This document shows positions 1 through 9,708 of a DNA stretch of 64,000 nt, piece after piece. Made by a program: the position numbers and the translations under genes. The first letter of the stretch is position 1; the number at the start of each line of letters is the position of its first letter. The notes beneath the pieces are model-generated. The model did no database searches, was not told the DNA's origin, and saw only the letters and a list, made by a program, of their open reading frames with translations. Origin of the DNA: Archangium violaceum Cb vi76 (lineage in GTDB: Bacteria > Myxococcota > Myxococcia > Myxococcales > Myxococcaceae); the NCBI RefSeq assembly GCF_000733295.1, contig NZ_JPMI01000291.1, positions 87,873 to 151,872 of the forward strand. The letters are read 5' to 3'.

Positions 1-380
1 CTGATGCGCAGGAACTGCGGCTTTTGTCCGAGCCGGGTCAATCCTTCGTAGATGTTCCTCGCGACCTTCTCGCACTCGCCCGCCTTCCGGTTGGCCACGG
101 CGAAGGCGTTCTGGAACGCCACCAGCCAGCCCGGTACCCGGCCGATGTTCTCGAGCAGGAGGTACTGGTCGACGACGCAGTTGAGGTCTCCCATGAGCAG
201 GCAGGCCTTGAGCCGGGCCCGGATCGACTCGTCTCCAGGCAGGGGCGGGCTGCCGAGCACCAGCGAGGGCAGGAGGGTCGTCGCCGCTGGGGATGATGCC
301 AGTCCCCGCGTCGGCAGCAGGCAGAGGAGCATGAGCAGGGCAGTGAGCACTCCACCTCTGACCGCGAGCGAGGTCTTCAT
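1..380 (-). CDS. Secreted protein of unknown function, C-terminus cut off by window edge
   Basis: The reading frame opens at an ATG complementary to 378-380 and runs off the left edge without a stop, giving about 126 residues. It begins MKTSLAVRGG, followed by a leucine-rich hydrophobic stretch and a likely signal-peptidase site near GLASS at about residues 27-31. The mature part has paired cysteines (KACLLMGDLNCVVDQYL, then GECEK) and helical, TPR-like composition. I do not recognise the family. It is divergent from argG with about 80 bp between the starts. The export prediction is moderately sure; function is unknown. Confidence 0.6.
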   Translation of the reverse strand, partial: MKTSLAVRGGVLTALLMLLCLLPTRGLASSPAATTLLPSLVLGSPPLPGDESIRARLKACLLMGDLNCVVDQYLLLENIGRVPGWLVAFQNAFAVANRKAGECEKVARNIYEGLTRLGQKPQFLRI

Positions 381-418
381 ACGGAACCCCAGGATAACCC
401 ACGTTTCCCTGCACGTGA

Positions 419-1813
<1,395 letters not shown>

Positions 1814-1895
1814 GGGCTCTCAGGAATTCTCGGTTTGCGTGAATATGGGAATCCCGAGCCGGGGATGAGCCCCGGCGGTCAGGAGATTCCCCCAT

Positions 1896-2062
1896 GCGAA
1901 CCGGACGGTTGTTGCTGCTCTCCACGCTGACGCGCTGAGCACCGACGTGGACCTGGACGGCATCGACGATGCCACGGAGGCCGCTGGGGCGAGGTGGGTG
2001 AGCTCGACGCCACGAGCGGCCCGCGGGGCCCGTCCTTCCAGGGCGCCTGGAACGACTACTGA
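1896..2062 (+). pseudogene. Possible remnant of a decayed gene
   Basis: The gap between argG and the convergent oxidoreductase holds scraps of coding-like sequence in different frames. One frame reads DVDLDGIDDATEAAG. Another ends GELDATSGPRG and then AWNDY before a TGA at 2060-2062. A short signal-like start (MRTGRLLLLSTLTR) at 1896 hits a stop at once. This fits a decayed secreted protein gene, but the pieces are too short to name a family and could be chance in high-GC DNA. Confidence 0.25.
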
Positions 2063-2063
2063 G

Positions 2064-3068
2064 TCAGCCGCGCACCCGTATCACCACCTTGCCGCGCGCC
2101 TGGCCCGACTCGGCATGGGCGATGGCCTCGCGCGTCTGCTCGAAGGGGAACACCCTGTCCACGTGGGGGCGGAGCTTGCCCGCCTCCACCAGCTCTCCGA
2201 GCTGGCGCAGCTGTTCGCCGTTCGGGTTCATGAAGAGGTAGGTGTAGCGCACGCCGTGGCGCCAGGCGGCGAACGTGGCTCGTGCTCCCACGAGGGCGAA
2301 GACGGGCCAGAGCACCGGAGACAGGCCCCAGGAGCGGGCCAGCGCCATGTCCGGGCGGTCGGTGATGGAGACGACGATGCCGCCCTTGCGTGCGCTCTTG
2401 AAGCTGCGCAACTGGGTGTCCGCGCCCACGGTGTCGAACACCACGTCCGCGTCCCGCACCACGTCCTCGAAGCGCTGGGTGCGGTAGTCCACCACTTCGT
2501 CCGCGCCGAAGCCCTTCACCAGCTCCGTGTTCTTCGCGCTCGCGGTGGCCACCACCCGCGCTCCGAGGTGCCGGGCGAGCTGCACCGCCACCGAACCCAC
2601 GCCTCCCGCGCCCGCGTGCACCAGCACCTTCTGGCCGGGGGAGAGCTTCGCCACGTCCACCAGCGCCTGCCACGCGGTGAGGCCCACCAGGGGCAGGGAC
2701 GCGGCCTCCTCGTAGGACAGCCGGGACGGCTTGTGGGCCACGACGTTCTCGGGCGCCACCACCTCCTCGGCGAAGGCGCCGGGGCGATCCTTGTCCAGGC
2801 GCGTCCACACCGCGTCGCCCGGCTTGAAGGCCTTCACCTCCGGGCCCACCTCCAGCACTTCGCCGGCGCAGTCGTTGCCGAGGACGAGCGGGAAGCGGTA
2901 CGGCAGGAGGATGCGGGCCGTGCCCTGACGGACCTTCCAGTCCACCGGGTTGATGCTCGCCGCGTGCACGGCGATGCGGACATCACGAGGGCCCAGGGGA
3001 GGGGAGGGCAGTTCGCCCTGCTCGAGGACCTCGGGTCCTCCGTAACGGCGGATGAAGAAGGCGCGCAT
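2064..3068 (-). CDS. NADP-dependent MDR oxidoreductase (zinc-free quinone reductase-like)
   Basis: A medium-chain dehydrogenase/reductase of 334 residues counted from MRAFFIRRYGG. The GroES-like N-terminal half carries LGNDCAGEVLEVG. The Rossmann half carries the nucleotide loop AGAGGVGSVAVQLAR, typical of quinone oxidoreductase/zeta-crystallin enzymes, and the catalytic-zinc ligands of alcohol dehydrogenases are missing. Such enzymes reduce quinones or enones with NADPH. The frame stays open upstream to a further ATG, but the chosen start matches the family's usual N-terminus. The 25-bp palindrome about 80-100 bp upstream suggests control by a dimeric repressor, probably in response to an electrophilic substrate. 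Confidence 0.85.
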   Translation of the reverse strand: MRAFFIRRYGGPEVLEQGELPSPPLGPRDVRIAVHAASINPVDWKVRQGTARILLPYRFPLVLGNDCAGEVLEVGPEVKAFKPGDAVWTRLDKDRPGAFAEEVVAPENVVAHKPSRLSYEEAASLPLVGLTAWQALVDVAKLSPGQKVLVHAGAGGVGSVAVQLARHLGARVVATASAKNTELVKGFGADEVVDYRTQRFEDVVRDADVVFDTVGADTQLRSFKSARKGGIVVSITDRPDMALARSWGLSPVLWPVFALVGARATFAAWRHGVRYTYLFMNPNGEQLRQLGELVEAGKLRPHVDRVFPFEQTREAIAHAESGQARGKVVIRVRG

Positions 3069-3147
3069 GGTGGGCCGCATGGTGCGGTTCTTTCGTGCCC
3101 GCGTCCATGTCCGGGCCATGGTCCGTCTCCCGGGCGCGTTCTTCACG

Positions 3148-3172
3148 AACTTGTCCAACTGTTGGACAAGTT
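3148..3172. promoter_or_regulatory. 25-bp perfect palindrome, probable repressor operator
   Basis: AACTTGTCCAAC and its exact reverse complement GTTGGACAAGTT are separated by one T. The palindrome lies between the beta-CASP gene stop (3202) and the oxidoreductase start (3068), both on the minus strand. Perfect 12-bp arms around one central base are typical of TetR- or MarR-family operators. The lack of a T-run and the absence of a usable loop argue against a terminator. No regulator gene is adjacent, so the cognate factor is unknown. Confidence 0.6.
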
Positions 3173-3201
3173 TGGTGGAGGGCCTGGCCCGGCCGGGCCG
3201 G

Positions 3202-4587
3202 CTACCGCGCCAGCTCCACCTTCTCCAGGTACTCGGGGATGTAGGCCGGCCAGCCGCGAGCCTCCACCCGGCCCTGGAGTGCCCGCAGCGCCGAGGGCTC
3301 TCCGTGGACGAGCAGCGTCTGGTGCGGCGGTGACTCGAAGCCGTCCATCCAGCGCAGCGTCTCCGTCCAGTCCGCGTGCGCCGAGAAGCCGCTCACCGTG
3401 CGGAGCTCCGCCTCCACCCGCACCATCTGCCCGTGGATCTTGATCTCCTTTTCGCCGTCCAGCATGCGCCGGCCACGCGAGCCCTCGGACTGGTAGCCCA
3501 CGAAGAGCACCGTGTTGCGCGGATCCGGCAGCCGGTACTTCAGGTGGTGGAGGATGCGGCCTCCCGTGGCCATGCCCGAGGCGGAGATGATGATGCCCGG
3601 GCCCTCTACCTGGTTGAGCCGCTTGCTCTCCTGCGGCGAGGTGATGAAGCGTGTGCGCTTCGTGGCCAGAGGCGACTCGCCGCGCTTCACGATGGCGGAC
3701 ATGTCCAGGTCGTGCTCTTCCGCGTGTGCCAGGTAGATGGGCGTGGCGTCGCAGGCCATGGGCGAGTCCACGAAGACATCCAGCTCGGGGATTCGCCGGT
3801 CCGCCTCCAGGTTGCGCAGGTGGTAGAGCAGCTCCTGCGTCCGGCCCACGGAGAAGGCGGGGATGACGACCATGCCCTTGCGCTCGTAGGTGCTGAGCAC
3901 GGCCTCGCACAGTGCGTCCACGGGCCGCTTGTCCCCGTGCTCGCGGTCGCCATAGGTGCTCTCCACCACCAGCGTGGTGGCCGAGCGGACCGCCTGCGGA
4001 TCCCTCAGGATGGGCGCGTGGTAGCGGCCCAGGTCCCCGGTGAACACCACGCGCTGGTTCGTGCGCTCCAGGTGGAACACGCACACCGCCGAGCCGAGGA
4101 TGTGGCCCGCCCGGTAGAAGGTGAGGGTGATGCCAGGGAGGATCTCCCGGGTGCGCTCGTAGCCGAAGGTCTCGAAGAGCTTCAGCGCGCGCTCCGCGTC
4201 CTCTACCGAGTAGAGGGGCAGGGCGGGGCGGTGCTTGGAGAAGCCCTCCTTGTTGGCGTAGCGGGCCTCTTCTTCCTGAAGGTGTGCCGAGTCCGGGAGC
4301 AGCAGCGCGGAGAGATCGCGTGTGCCGGAGGTGCAGTAGACGGGCCCGTGGAAGCCGTCACGCACCACGCGGGGCAGGCCTCCCGTGTGATCGATGTGGG
4401 CGTGCGTGAGGACGATGGCGTCGATGCTCCGGGGTGGAACGGGCAGGGCGCGCCAGTTGCGCTGGCGCAGTTCCTTGCGCCCCTGGAACAGACCGCAATC
4501 GATGAGCACCCGCTTGCCCTGGTACTCGAGGAGGAACTTTGAACCGGTGACGGTTCCCGCGGCACCGAGGAAATGGATGGAGGCCAT
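3202..4587 (-). CDS. Metallo-beta-lactamase/beta-CASP RNA-processing exonuclease-like protein
   Basis: A 461-residue protein with the metallo-beta-lactamase metal motif HAHIDH at residues 62-67, then GHILGS, FTGDLGRYHAP and ESTYGDREH, a beta-CASP insertion, and a C-terminal block SGFSAHADW. This is the architecture of the CPSF73/YSH1-like family that cuts RNA, and the bacterial members are predicted ribonucleases. It is probably cytoplasmic, as no signal peptide is visible. The ATG at 4587 gives the standard N-terminus MASIHFLGAAGTVTGS; a GTG nine bases upstream is the alternative. The substrate cannot be read from the sequence. Confidence 0.88.
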   Translation of the reverse strand: MASIHFLGAAGTVTGSKFLLEYQGKRVLIDCGLFQGRKELRQRNWRALPVPPRSIDAIVLTHAHIDHTGGLPRVVRDGFHGPVYCTSGTRDLSALLLPDSAHLQEEEARYANKEGFSKHRPALPLYSVEDAERALKLFETFGYERTREILPGITLTFYRAGHILGSAVCVFHLERTNQRVVFTGDLGRYHAPILRDPQAVRSATTLVVESTYGDREHGDKRPVDALCEAVLSTYERKGMVVIPAFSVGRTQELLYHLRNLEADRRIPELDVFVDSPMACDATPIYLAHAEEHDLDMSAIVKRGESPLATKRTRFITSPQESKRLNQVEGPGIIISASGMATGGRILHHLKYRLPDPRNTVLFVGYQSEGSRGRRMLDGEKEIKIHGQMVRVEAELRTVSGFSAHADWTETLRWMDGFESPPHQTLLVHGEPSALRALQGRVEARGWPAYIPEYLEKVELAR

Positions 4588-4674
4588 GCGCGGCACTCTA
4601 ACCCAGCCGCTTCCCTGCGACGGCGCCCCCTTCTATCCTGGCCGGGCGAACCGTTTCAGGAGGAGGTGCGAGCC

Positions 4675-4971
4675 ATGAATCGAGTGAAGAAGGCTTCGTG
4701 GTGGGCCGTGGTGCTGGCTGGTGGATTGATGCTGGCCCTGCCAGCGGCGGCGCAGAAGAAGCCCGCGGGGGACTGCCGGGGCACGTGCATGTCGAAGGCC
4801 AGCACGGAGGTGGAATCGTGCGCGAAGGCCTGTCCGGTACCCAGCAACGATCCGTCGTCGCGTGAGGCCGCCGGCAAGTGCATGAACCGCTGCGCGGAGA
4901 AGTTCCGCGCCGCCGAGGCGTCCTGTGCGAAGACCTGCCCGGCCCCGAAGAAGGAGGACCAGACCCACTAG
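4675..4971 (+). CDS. Small secreted cysteine-rich protein with two Cys repeats
   Basis: A 98-residue protein with a strong Shine-Dalgarno (AGGAGG, 4660-4666) before ATG 4675. The signal peptide ends around LPAAAQ near residue 26. The mature part contains two similar cysteine units: DCRGTCMSKASTEVESCAKAC, and then one opening KCMNRCAEKF and closing ASCAKTC. This CxxxC...CxxxC helical-hairpin spacing (coiled-coil-helix-like) would form paired disulfides outside the cytoplasm. I do not recognise a named family. It is divergent from the beta-CASP gene and convergent with the acetyltransferase. Confidence 0.75.
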   Translation: MNRVKKASWWAVVLAGGLMLALPAAAQKKPAGDCRGTCMSKASTEVESCAKACPVPSNDPSSREAAGKCMNRCAEKFRAAEASCAKTCPAPKKEDQTH

Positions 4972-4980
4972 GCAGGTCCG

Positions 4981-5820
4981 TCACCCCAGGGCCTGGGCCG
5001 CGATGGCATGGAGGTACTCCCTCCTGCCCGGGGCCCGGGTCCCGTGGAGCTGCATCATGGGCGCCGGCACGTGCCGCTCGAGCCCGAGCCCCGCCACCCA
5101 CTCGCTCAGCCCGGTGAACCGCGGAGGGATGTCCACCCGCACGGTGCCCTCGAGGCCTTGGAGCAGTCCGGCCAAGAGGCTCCGGGCAATCGGCTCCTCC
5201 CGGGCGATGAGGGGACCCACCATCGTCGAATCGAGGTTGGGCCACGCCAGGCCATAGCCCACCACGTGTCCGCCCCGCTCGGCCACGAGCGCGCGGTGCG
5301 CCAGCCGGTGCAGGGCCTGGAGCAACTCCCGCCGGGGCGCCCCGAAGGCGTCCGCGTCCAGCGCGGCGGCGGCGTCCAGATCTTCCCCGGTCATCGCTCG
5401 CACCCGCGTGTCCGCGACGGCCACTTCCTCGGGCTGCCGGGCGAGCCGCCCCAGATGCTTCACCACCTCGCCGACCTGGACGAAGCCCAGCTTCTCGTAG
5501 AGGGGCCGGCCCTGATCCGTCGCGTATAGGAGCGTGGGGATGGGGCCGATGTGCTCGAGCGCCTGCTCCATGAGGTACCGTCCGAGCCCCTGCCGCCCAT
5601 GGGAGGGAGACACCACCATCATCCCGATCGACGCCGCCTCGCGCCCATACGGCGTGACGAGGACCGTGCCCGCGAGCCCACCCTCCGGTGCGTCCACGCC
5701 GAAGCCGGTCCCCAGCTCCAGGATCATCCGCCACTTCAGCTCTTCCGGCGCCCAGTCGCGCTTCACGGCGAGCGCGAGGCATGCGGGCAGGTCATCCAGG
5801 GTGAGTCTCCGAATGCGCAT
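4981..5820 (-). CDS. Tandem GNAT-family N-acetyltransferase
   Basis: A 279-residue protein starting MRIRRLTLDD. The first GNAT domain (about residues 1-130) contains the acetyl-CoA site SHGRQGLGRYLMEQAL and the family ending YEKLGFVQVGEV. The second half, from about residue 140 (VRAMTGEDLDAAAALDADAFG), is a degenerate GNAT-like domain, as in YitH-type two-domain acetyltransferases. It should transfer acetyl from acetyl-CoA to an unknown amine. The ATG at 5820 matches the expected N-terminus. Confidence 0.8.
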   Translation of the reverse strand: MRIRRLTLDDLPACLALAVKRDWAPEELKWRMILELGTGFGVDAPEGGLAGTVLVTPYGREAASIGMMVVSPSHGRQGLGRYLMEQALEHIGPIPTLLYATDQGRPLYEKLGFVQVGEVVKHLGRLARQPEEVAVADTRVRAMTGEDLDAAAALDADAFGAPRRELLQALHRLAHRALVAERGGHVVGYGLAWPNLDSTMVGPLIAREEPIARSLLAGLLQGLEGTVRVDIPPRFTGLSEWVAGLGLERHVPAPMMQLHGTRAPGRREYLHAIAAQALG

Positions 5821-5842
5821 GCGGCCGCCTATACCACGGGGC

Positions 5843-6940
5843 TCAGGCCTCTCGCGCGAAGGCGCCGTACACCGCGGCGAAGCCCGTGGCCGCCAGCCCC
5901 ACCAGGAAGAGCACGGGCCCCAGCAGCAGCCCGCCATGCACCAGGGTCCACACGAGGCCCAGCACCACCACGCCGATGGGCGCGAAGCGCAGCCAGTGCG
6001 GCCCCGGCACCTCCGGGCGCAGCGCCATCAACCCCAGCACCCCGAGGAGCAGCAGCTCCATGGCCACGGAGAAGGACTGGTCCCAGCCCTTGTCGTAGCT
6101 CTCCTCGATGAGCCCGTAGATGAAGTCCTCCGAGGGCGTCGGCGCGTCCACCACGTGCAGCTCCGGCGGCGCCTCCGGCACCGGGCCCGAACTCCGCGCC
6201 GTCGCCATGGGCACCCAGGTGAGGAACAGCGACAGCAGGCACAGCGCCACGCCCCCGAGCGCCACCGGGCCCAGTCCCCGCAGCAGCGCGCGGGGCTCGA
6301 AGAGGCGGCTCCACCCGTTCTGTCCCACGTACACCTTGCGGTACTGGTCGTAGCCCAGCAGCGCCGCGCCTCCCAGCCACAGCAGCGGCGTGACGCCAAG
6401 GCCCAGCATGCGGAGCGCCAGGGCCGCCACCACCACCACGAACAGCGCCGGCACCACCGGGCGCATCAACGAGACCGGAACCCAGTCCACCAGCGGGTTC
6501 CGCTCACCGGCGTCGCGCAGCTCGCGTGCCGCCACCAGCCAGCCGCCGCTCACCACCACCAGCGACCAGAAGGGTCCCACTCCCGCGAAGAAGGGCAGGA
6601 TGGAGAGCACCAGCGCCACGCCGAGCAGTCCCATGCCCGCCACGCTCGGCGAGTGTCCCGGCACGTGTGCCAGCCACACCGGCCCATCATACGGGGGGGC
6701 CTTGGAACGCCCTGGCGAGTGCAGGCCCGGGTCCGTGTCCTCGGCCTCGTCCGGGGCGGGGACGACGGCTCGCGCCGCCACCGTGCTCCGGGAACGCCCC
6801 GTCGTCGCCATCGCGCTCACGCCGGTGTTGGTCCGGCGGATCGTCCCTGGAGGTGGGGGAGGGGGCATCTTCGCCCCACAGTTCTCGCAATAGCGCAGGG
6901 TCTCGTCCCTCGCGCCCTCTCCGCACTGCTTGCACCGCAT
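5843..6940 (-). CDS. Zinc-ribbon multi-pass membrane protein
   Basis: A 365-residue protein beginning MRCKQCGEG with a four-cysteine zinc ribbon (CKQC...CENC, residues 3-21). It continues with a proline-rich cytoplasmic linker and then about eight hydrophobic segments (for example GMGLLGVALVLSILPFFAGV and LLLGVLGLMALRP). N-terminal zinc ribbons on membrane proteins of this kind are common in myxobacteria. Function is unknown. It precedes the acetyltransferase on the same strand with a gap of about 20 bp, so the two may be co-transcribed. Confidence 0.75.
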   Translation of the reverse strand: MRCKQCGEGARDETLRYCENCGAKMPPPPPPGTIRRTNTGVSAMATTGRSRSTVAARAVVPAPDEAEDTDPGLHSPGRSKAPPYDGPVWLAHVPGHSPSVAGMGLLGVALVLSILPFFAGVGPFWSLVVVSGGWLVAARELRDAGERNPLVDWVPVSLMRPVVPALFVVVVAALALRMLGLGVTPLLWLGGAALLGYDQYRKVYVGQNGWSRLFEPRALLRGLGPVALGGVALCLLSLFLTWVPMATARSSGPVPEAPPELHVVDAPTPSEDFIYGLIEESYDKGWDQSFSVAMELLLLGVLGLMALRPEVPGPHWLRFAPIGVVVLGLVWTLVHGGLLLGPVLFLVGLAATGFAAVYGAFAREA

Positions 6941-7013
6941 GGGGAAACGGCCTCCGGCAGCACCCCGGGCCCTGGGGTCTCGCCGCGCGGAGTATACCGG
7001 ATTTCCCGGCGCC

Positions 7014-7685
7014 CTACTTCCAGGCGACGTGGTAGGCGCAGCTGGCTCCTCCGCGCTTGCGGCAGGGCCGGGCGGCGTCATGGAGGATGGTGGCGGAGGG
7101 CTGGAACCGCTGCGCCATGGCGATGATGATGCCCCGGTCGAAATCGCACGGGTAGGGCGTGGTGCTCTCCATGGTGATGAGGTTCTTCCCCGGCGTGTGC
7201 GAGTAGGTGTAGTGGCCGATTCCCTCGCGCATCTCGCCCGTTTCGGGGCTGAACATGGACTCGCGGCGCACGGCGTGGTTCATGTGGTACGCGACGTCGA
7301 TGCACTTCAGGCCGCTGTGGATGTCCGTCACCGTGGGCGGGAAGACCGCGTTCTTCGGCGTGGTCATGCCCGACTGGAACAGCAGCACGTGGCCGAACTC
7401 GTTGCCGATCCGCTCCAGCGTCTTCAGCCAGCGCTCCAGCGGATACCAGGCGCTCGGCTCGAACTTCACCGCCCCGGTGCCGTCATCGGAGCCCAGGCCC
7501 TCCTCGAGGAGGATCTTGTTGGCGATGAGCGTGAACGAGCCGAAACCGTCGATGACGATCTGCAGGTTCGCGCCCAACACCTGGAACTGTCCGGGAGCAA
7601 TCTGATTCCGAGGAGTCGTCAACTTGGTCTCCTGCTTGAGGTCCAACGCGGGACGCCCCGGGTTGGGATTGAGCTGGCTCTGCAT
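7014..7685 (-). CDS. Conserved protein of unknown function
   Basis: A 223-residue protein without signal peptide or membrane segment. The ATG at 7685 has a GGAAAGG ribosome site 8 bp upstream, which decides it over the GTG at 7694. The central part reads FEPSAWYPLERWLKTLERIGNEFG, and the C-terminus carries CRKRGGASCAYHVAWK. This ending resembles the last strand of V4R/haem-NO-binding-like sensor domains (G..CRY.V.W), but that is only a pattern match. It is probably cytoplasmic. Confidence 0.6.
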   Translation of the reverse strand: MQSQLNPNPGRPALDLKQETKLTTPRNQIAPGQFQVLGANLQIVIDGFGSFTLIANKILLEEGLGSDDGTGAVKFEPSAWYPLERWLKTLERIGNEFGHVLLFQSGMTTPKNAVFPPTVTDIHSGLKCIDVAYHMNHAVRRESMFSPETGEMREGIGHYTYSHTPGKNLITMESTTPYPCDFDRGIIIAMAQRFQPSATILHDAARPCRKRGGASCAYHVAWK

Positions 7686-7733
7686 GGTGGTCACCTTTCC
7701 GGCTGCGACGAGAGAGGAAAGCAGGGGCTACTG

Positions 7734-8744
7734 TCAGATATCGCGCACGTCACTGGGGCAGTTCACCGACGTCTCGCCGCGATCCGCGATGGCGTTGCCG
7801 CAGCGCGGGGGGCAGTCCGAGGGGCTGTTCTTGTGGTTCTCGCCCGCGCTCACCAGGCACAGCCCGTCCCCGGAGAAGGGCGTCGGCAGGGCGAAGGCGT
7901 TCGGCCAGAGGGTGGGCTGCCCGCGGTCACCCGGGGCGAACCGGAACCAGAGGCCCCAGACGAAGTGGGTCACATCCTGCGTCTTCACCCAGTCGCGCCG
8001 CGCGAGGTGCGCGCCCAGGGAGGGGGCGGACTCCAGCGCCGAGGCGCTCGCGAAGTCCGGAACGCCAGGGGTCACCGGGCCCACGCGCTCCATCGTGTAC
8101 ACGAAGGCCGCCAACCGCTTCTCGGGGTTGTAGACGAGCCACACGCTGGCCAGCCCGCGCGCCTTCGCCTCGGACATCAGATCCTTCCAGCGCGCCTCGA
8201 GATAGCCGCGGTGATTGCCCCTGGGCAGCGCGAAGCGCTCGGTGCGGACCACGTGCTGCCGGTTGCGCAGATCCTTGAAGTCCTTCAGGCCGATGACGCT
8301 GTAGGCCGTGCACTCGGTGCTGGCGAAGTAGGACCGATCCTTGAACACGACGCCATCCAACCGGTACTCGTTGGGCGCCCACCAGGCGTACTCCTCGGCG
8401 TGCTTCACCGTGTCCAGCAGGTAGCGCCCACCGCTGTAGAGGTGCGGATCCGTGGCCGTCGGAAGGCGCAGCGGCAGGTACTTGAAGAGGACGCCCGGCT
8501 GGGCCGACATGTACATCCGGTCCCGCTCGATGATCGCCGGGGCCAGGTCCACCGGGAGCGTGGGGTAGAGCTTGTAATCACAGAAGGTCGCGCCGCGAAC
8601 GCCGTGGGAGAAGCCCCTCTCTCCCTCCGTGGCCTCGAGCTGGATTTCCTGCGCCGTCTGCTCCGTCGTCAGCACCGGCTCCGGGAGCTCGCTCCCGCCA
8701 CCGCAGGCCATCACCAGAACACTCAGCGCGAACAGTCTCTTCAT
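7734..8744 (-). CDS. Outer-membrane lipoprotein of unknown function with C-terminal Cys motif
   Basis: A 336-residue protein with a short lipoprotein signal and lipobox (MKRLFALSVLVMACGGG; the Cys at residue 14 is the lipidation site). The body contains the tryptophan- and tyrosine-rich stretch EEYAWWAPNEYRLDGVVFKD and a LYSGGRYLLDTVKH block. The end carries a cysteine unit (SPSDCPPRCGNAIADRGE, then a final NCPSD) resembling the CGN...GE....CP.DC repeats seen at the ends of myxobacterial secreted proteins. No enzyme motif was recognised. Confidence 0.65.
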   Translation of the reverse strand: MKRLFALSVLVMACGGGSELPEPVLTTEQTAQEIQLEATEGERGFSHGVRGATFCDYKLYPTLPVDLAPAIIERDRMYMSAQPGVLFKYLPLRLPTATDPHLYSGGRYLLDTVKHAEEYAWWAPNEYRLDGVVFKDRSYFASTECTAYSVIGLKDFKDLRNRQHVVRTERFALPRGNHRGYLEARWKDLMSEAKARGLASVWLVYNPEKRLAAFVYTMERVGPVTPGVPDFASASALESAPSLGAHLARRDWVKTQDVTHFVWGLWFRFAPGDRGQPTLWPNAFALPTPFSGDGLCLVSAGENHKNSPSDCPPRCGNAIADRGETSVNCPSDVRDI

Positions 8745-9127
8745 GGCAGTCACCCCGGAGCTCTTGAGTGGCGTCACCGCGACTCGTCGAACTGCTACAG
8801 GGCAAGCCTCGTGCCCGCTTCGCACGGGGGCTGGATCGCGCAAGCGGTTGCGAAATTTCCTGGACTTGACGTTCGAGCACGGGGAAAGCCCGTGCAATCC
8901 GGCTAACCGTTGGCGGTCATTCATGACCCCGGTGTCATTCGTGACCAGGATCGCCGGGTGTGGCGTGACCGCGCGGATTCCTGCAGTCACCTCGGAAGTT
9001 CCTGCCACCGTGCCGGTATGACTCCGGGGCCAACGCAATGCACTTCATTGCGCTTGCAGCATTGCGTCGCGGATGGTGCCGGTTTTCCGCGGGAATTGCT
9101 CACCGGGTTCGACCTGGGGTCTCCGGC
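8745..9127. other. Intergenic region with paired palindromic repeats, no gene seen
   Basis: About 380 bp upstream of the lipoprotein gene at 7734-8744. No coding frame here is supported. The notable content is two similar inverted sites in tandem, GGTCATTCATGACC at 8915-8928 and TGTCATTCGTGACC at 8933-8946, with starts 18 bp apart. They could bind a regulator of the lipoprotein gene. Confidence 0.5.
8915..8946. promoter_or_regulatory. Tandem inverted-repeat sites, possible operator pair
   Basis: Two 14-bp sites share the GTCATTC.TGACC core, each an inverted repeat (GGTCAT..ATGACC in the first, with a one-base change in the second). They are placed 18 bp apart, about 170-200 bp upstream of the lipoprotein start. 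The regular spacing suggests a transcription factor binding on nearly the same face of the helix. The factor is unknown. Confidence 0.35.
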
Positions 9128-9166
9128 ACCCTCACCCTGTCCCTCTCCCGGGGGGAGAGGGGAGGG
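9128..9166. repeat. Dispersed palindromic repeat, copy A
   Basis: It matches the pattern CACCCTCACCCTGTCCCTC then TCCC..GGGAGAGGGGAGGG, related to copies B (37351-37392) and C (40494-40537). It folds into a GGGAGAGG/CCTCTCCC hairpin immediately beyond the ccmG stop codon (complement of 9169-9171). It may end ccm transcription or be a REP-like element. Confidence 0.65.
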
Positions 9167-9168
9167 GG

Positions 9169-9708
9169 TTACTGCTTCGCGCTGGCGGCGCTCGACGACA
9201 GCTCGCGCATCCACTGCGCCATCGACTCGGGATCGATCGGGCCCACGTGCTTGCCCCGGATGATGCCCTGTGCGTCGATGAAGTACGTCTCCGGCACACC
9301 CGCCACTCCGTACGCCACCGCCACGCCGGAGTTCTGATCGATCAGCTGCGGGAAGCTCGCGCCCATCCGCGACAGGAACTGCTTGGCGTTGTCCTCGGTG
9401 TCCTCGAACACGACGCCCAGGAACTGGGCCTGTCCGCCGAACTCCCGGGCGCCCCACTCCAGCACCGGGTGCTCCATCTTGCAGGGCCCGCACCACGACG
9501 CCCAGAAGTTGATGACCATCGGCCGGCCCTTGAGCTGCTCCGACGACACCCGGGCTCCGCTGTCCAGCGCCCGCAGCGTGAACGCGGGCGCCGGCTGGCC
9601 CTTCAACATGAAGGGCACCTCGCGCGGATTGCTGCCGAAGCCCTTGGCCAGCACCGCCAGCAACCCCAGGCACAGCACCACGAAGCCCACCGTCACGCGC
9701 CAGTTCAT
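9169..9708 (-). CDS. ccmG: Cytochrome c maturation thioredoxin-like reductase CcmG (DsbE)
   Basis: A 179-residue membrane-tethered thioredoxin. One N-terminal membrane segment (FVVLCLGLLAVLAKG, residues 9-23) precedes a periplasmic thioredoxin fold with the active site WCGPC (Cys73, Cys76) and the cis-proline strand GVAGVPETYFID. It reduces the CXXCH cysteines of apocytochrome c so that haem can be attached. Its ATG overlaps the ccmF stop by four bases. It is the last gene of the ccm operon here, since no ccmH or ccmI follows. Confidence 0.93.
   Translation of the reverse strand: MNWRVTVGFVVLCLGLLAVLAKGFGSNPREVPFMLKGQPAPAFTLRALDSGARVSSEQLKGRPMVINFWASWCGPCKMEHPVLEWGAREFGGQAQFLGVVFEDTEDNAKQFLSRMGASFPQLIDQNSGVAVAYGVAGVPETYFIDAQGIIRGKHVGPIDPESMAQWMRELSSSAASAKQ

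Noticed and set aside
3148..3172. Reading the 25-bp palindrome as an intrinsic terminator of the beta-CASP gene
   Set aside because: Only one base separates the arms, there is no T-run, and it lies just upstream of a start codon, so an operator is more likely.
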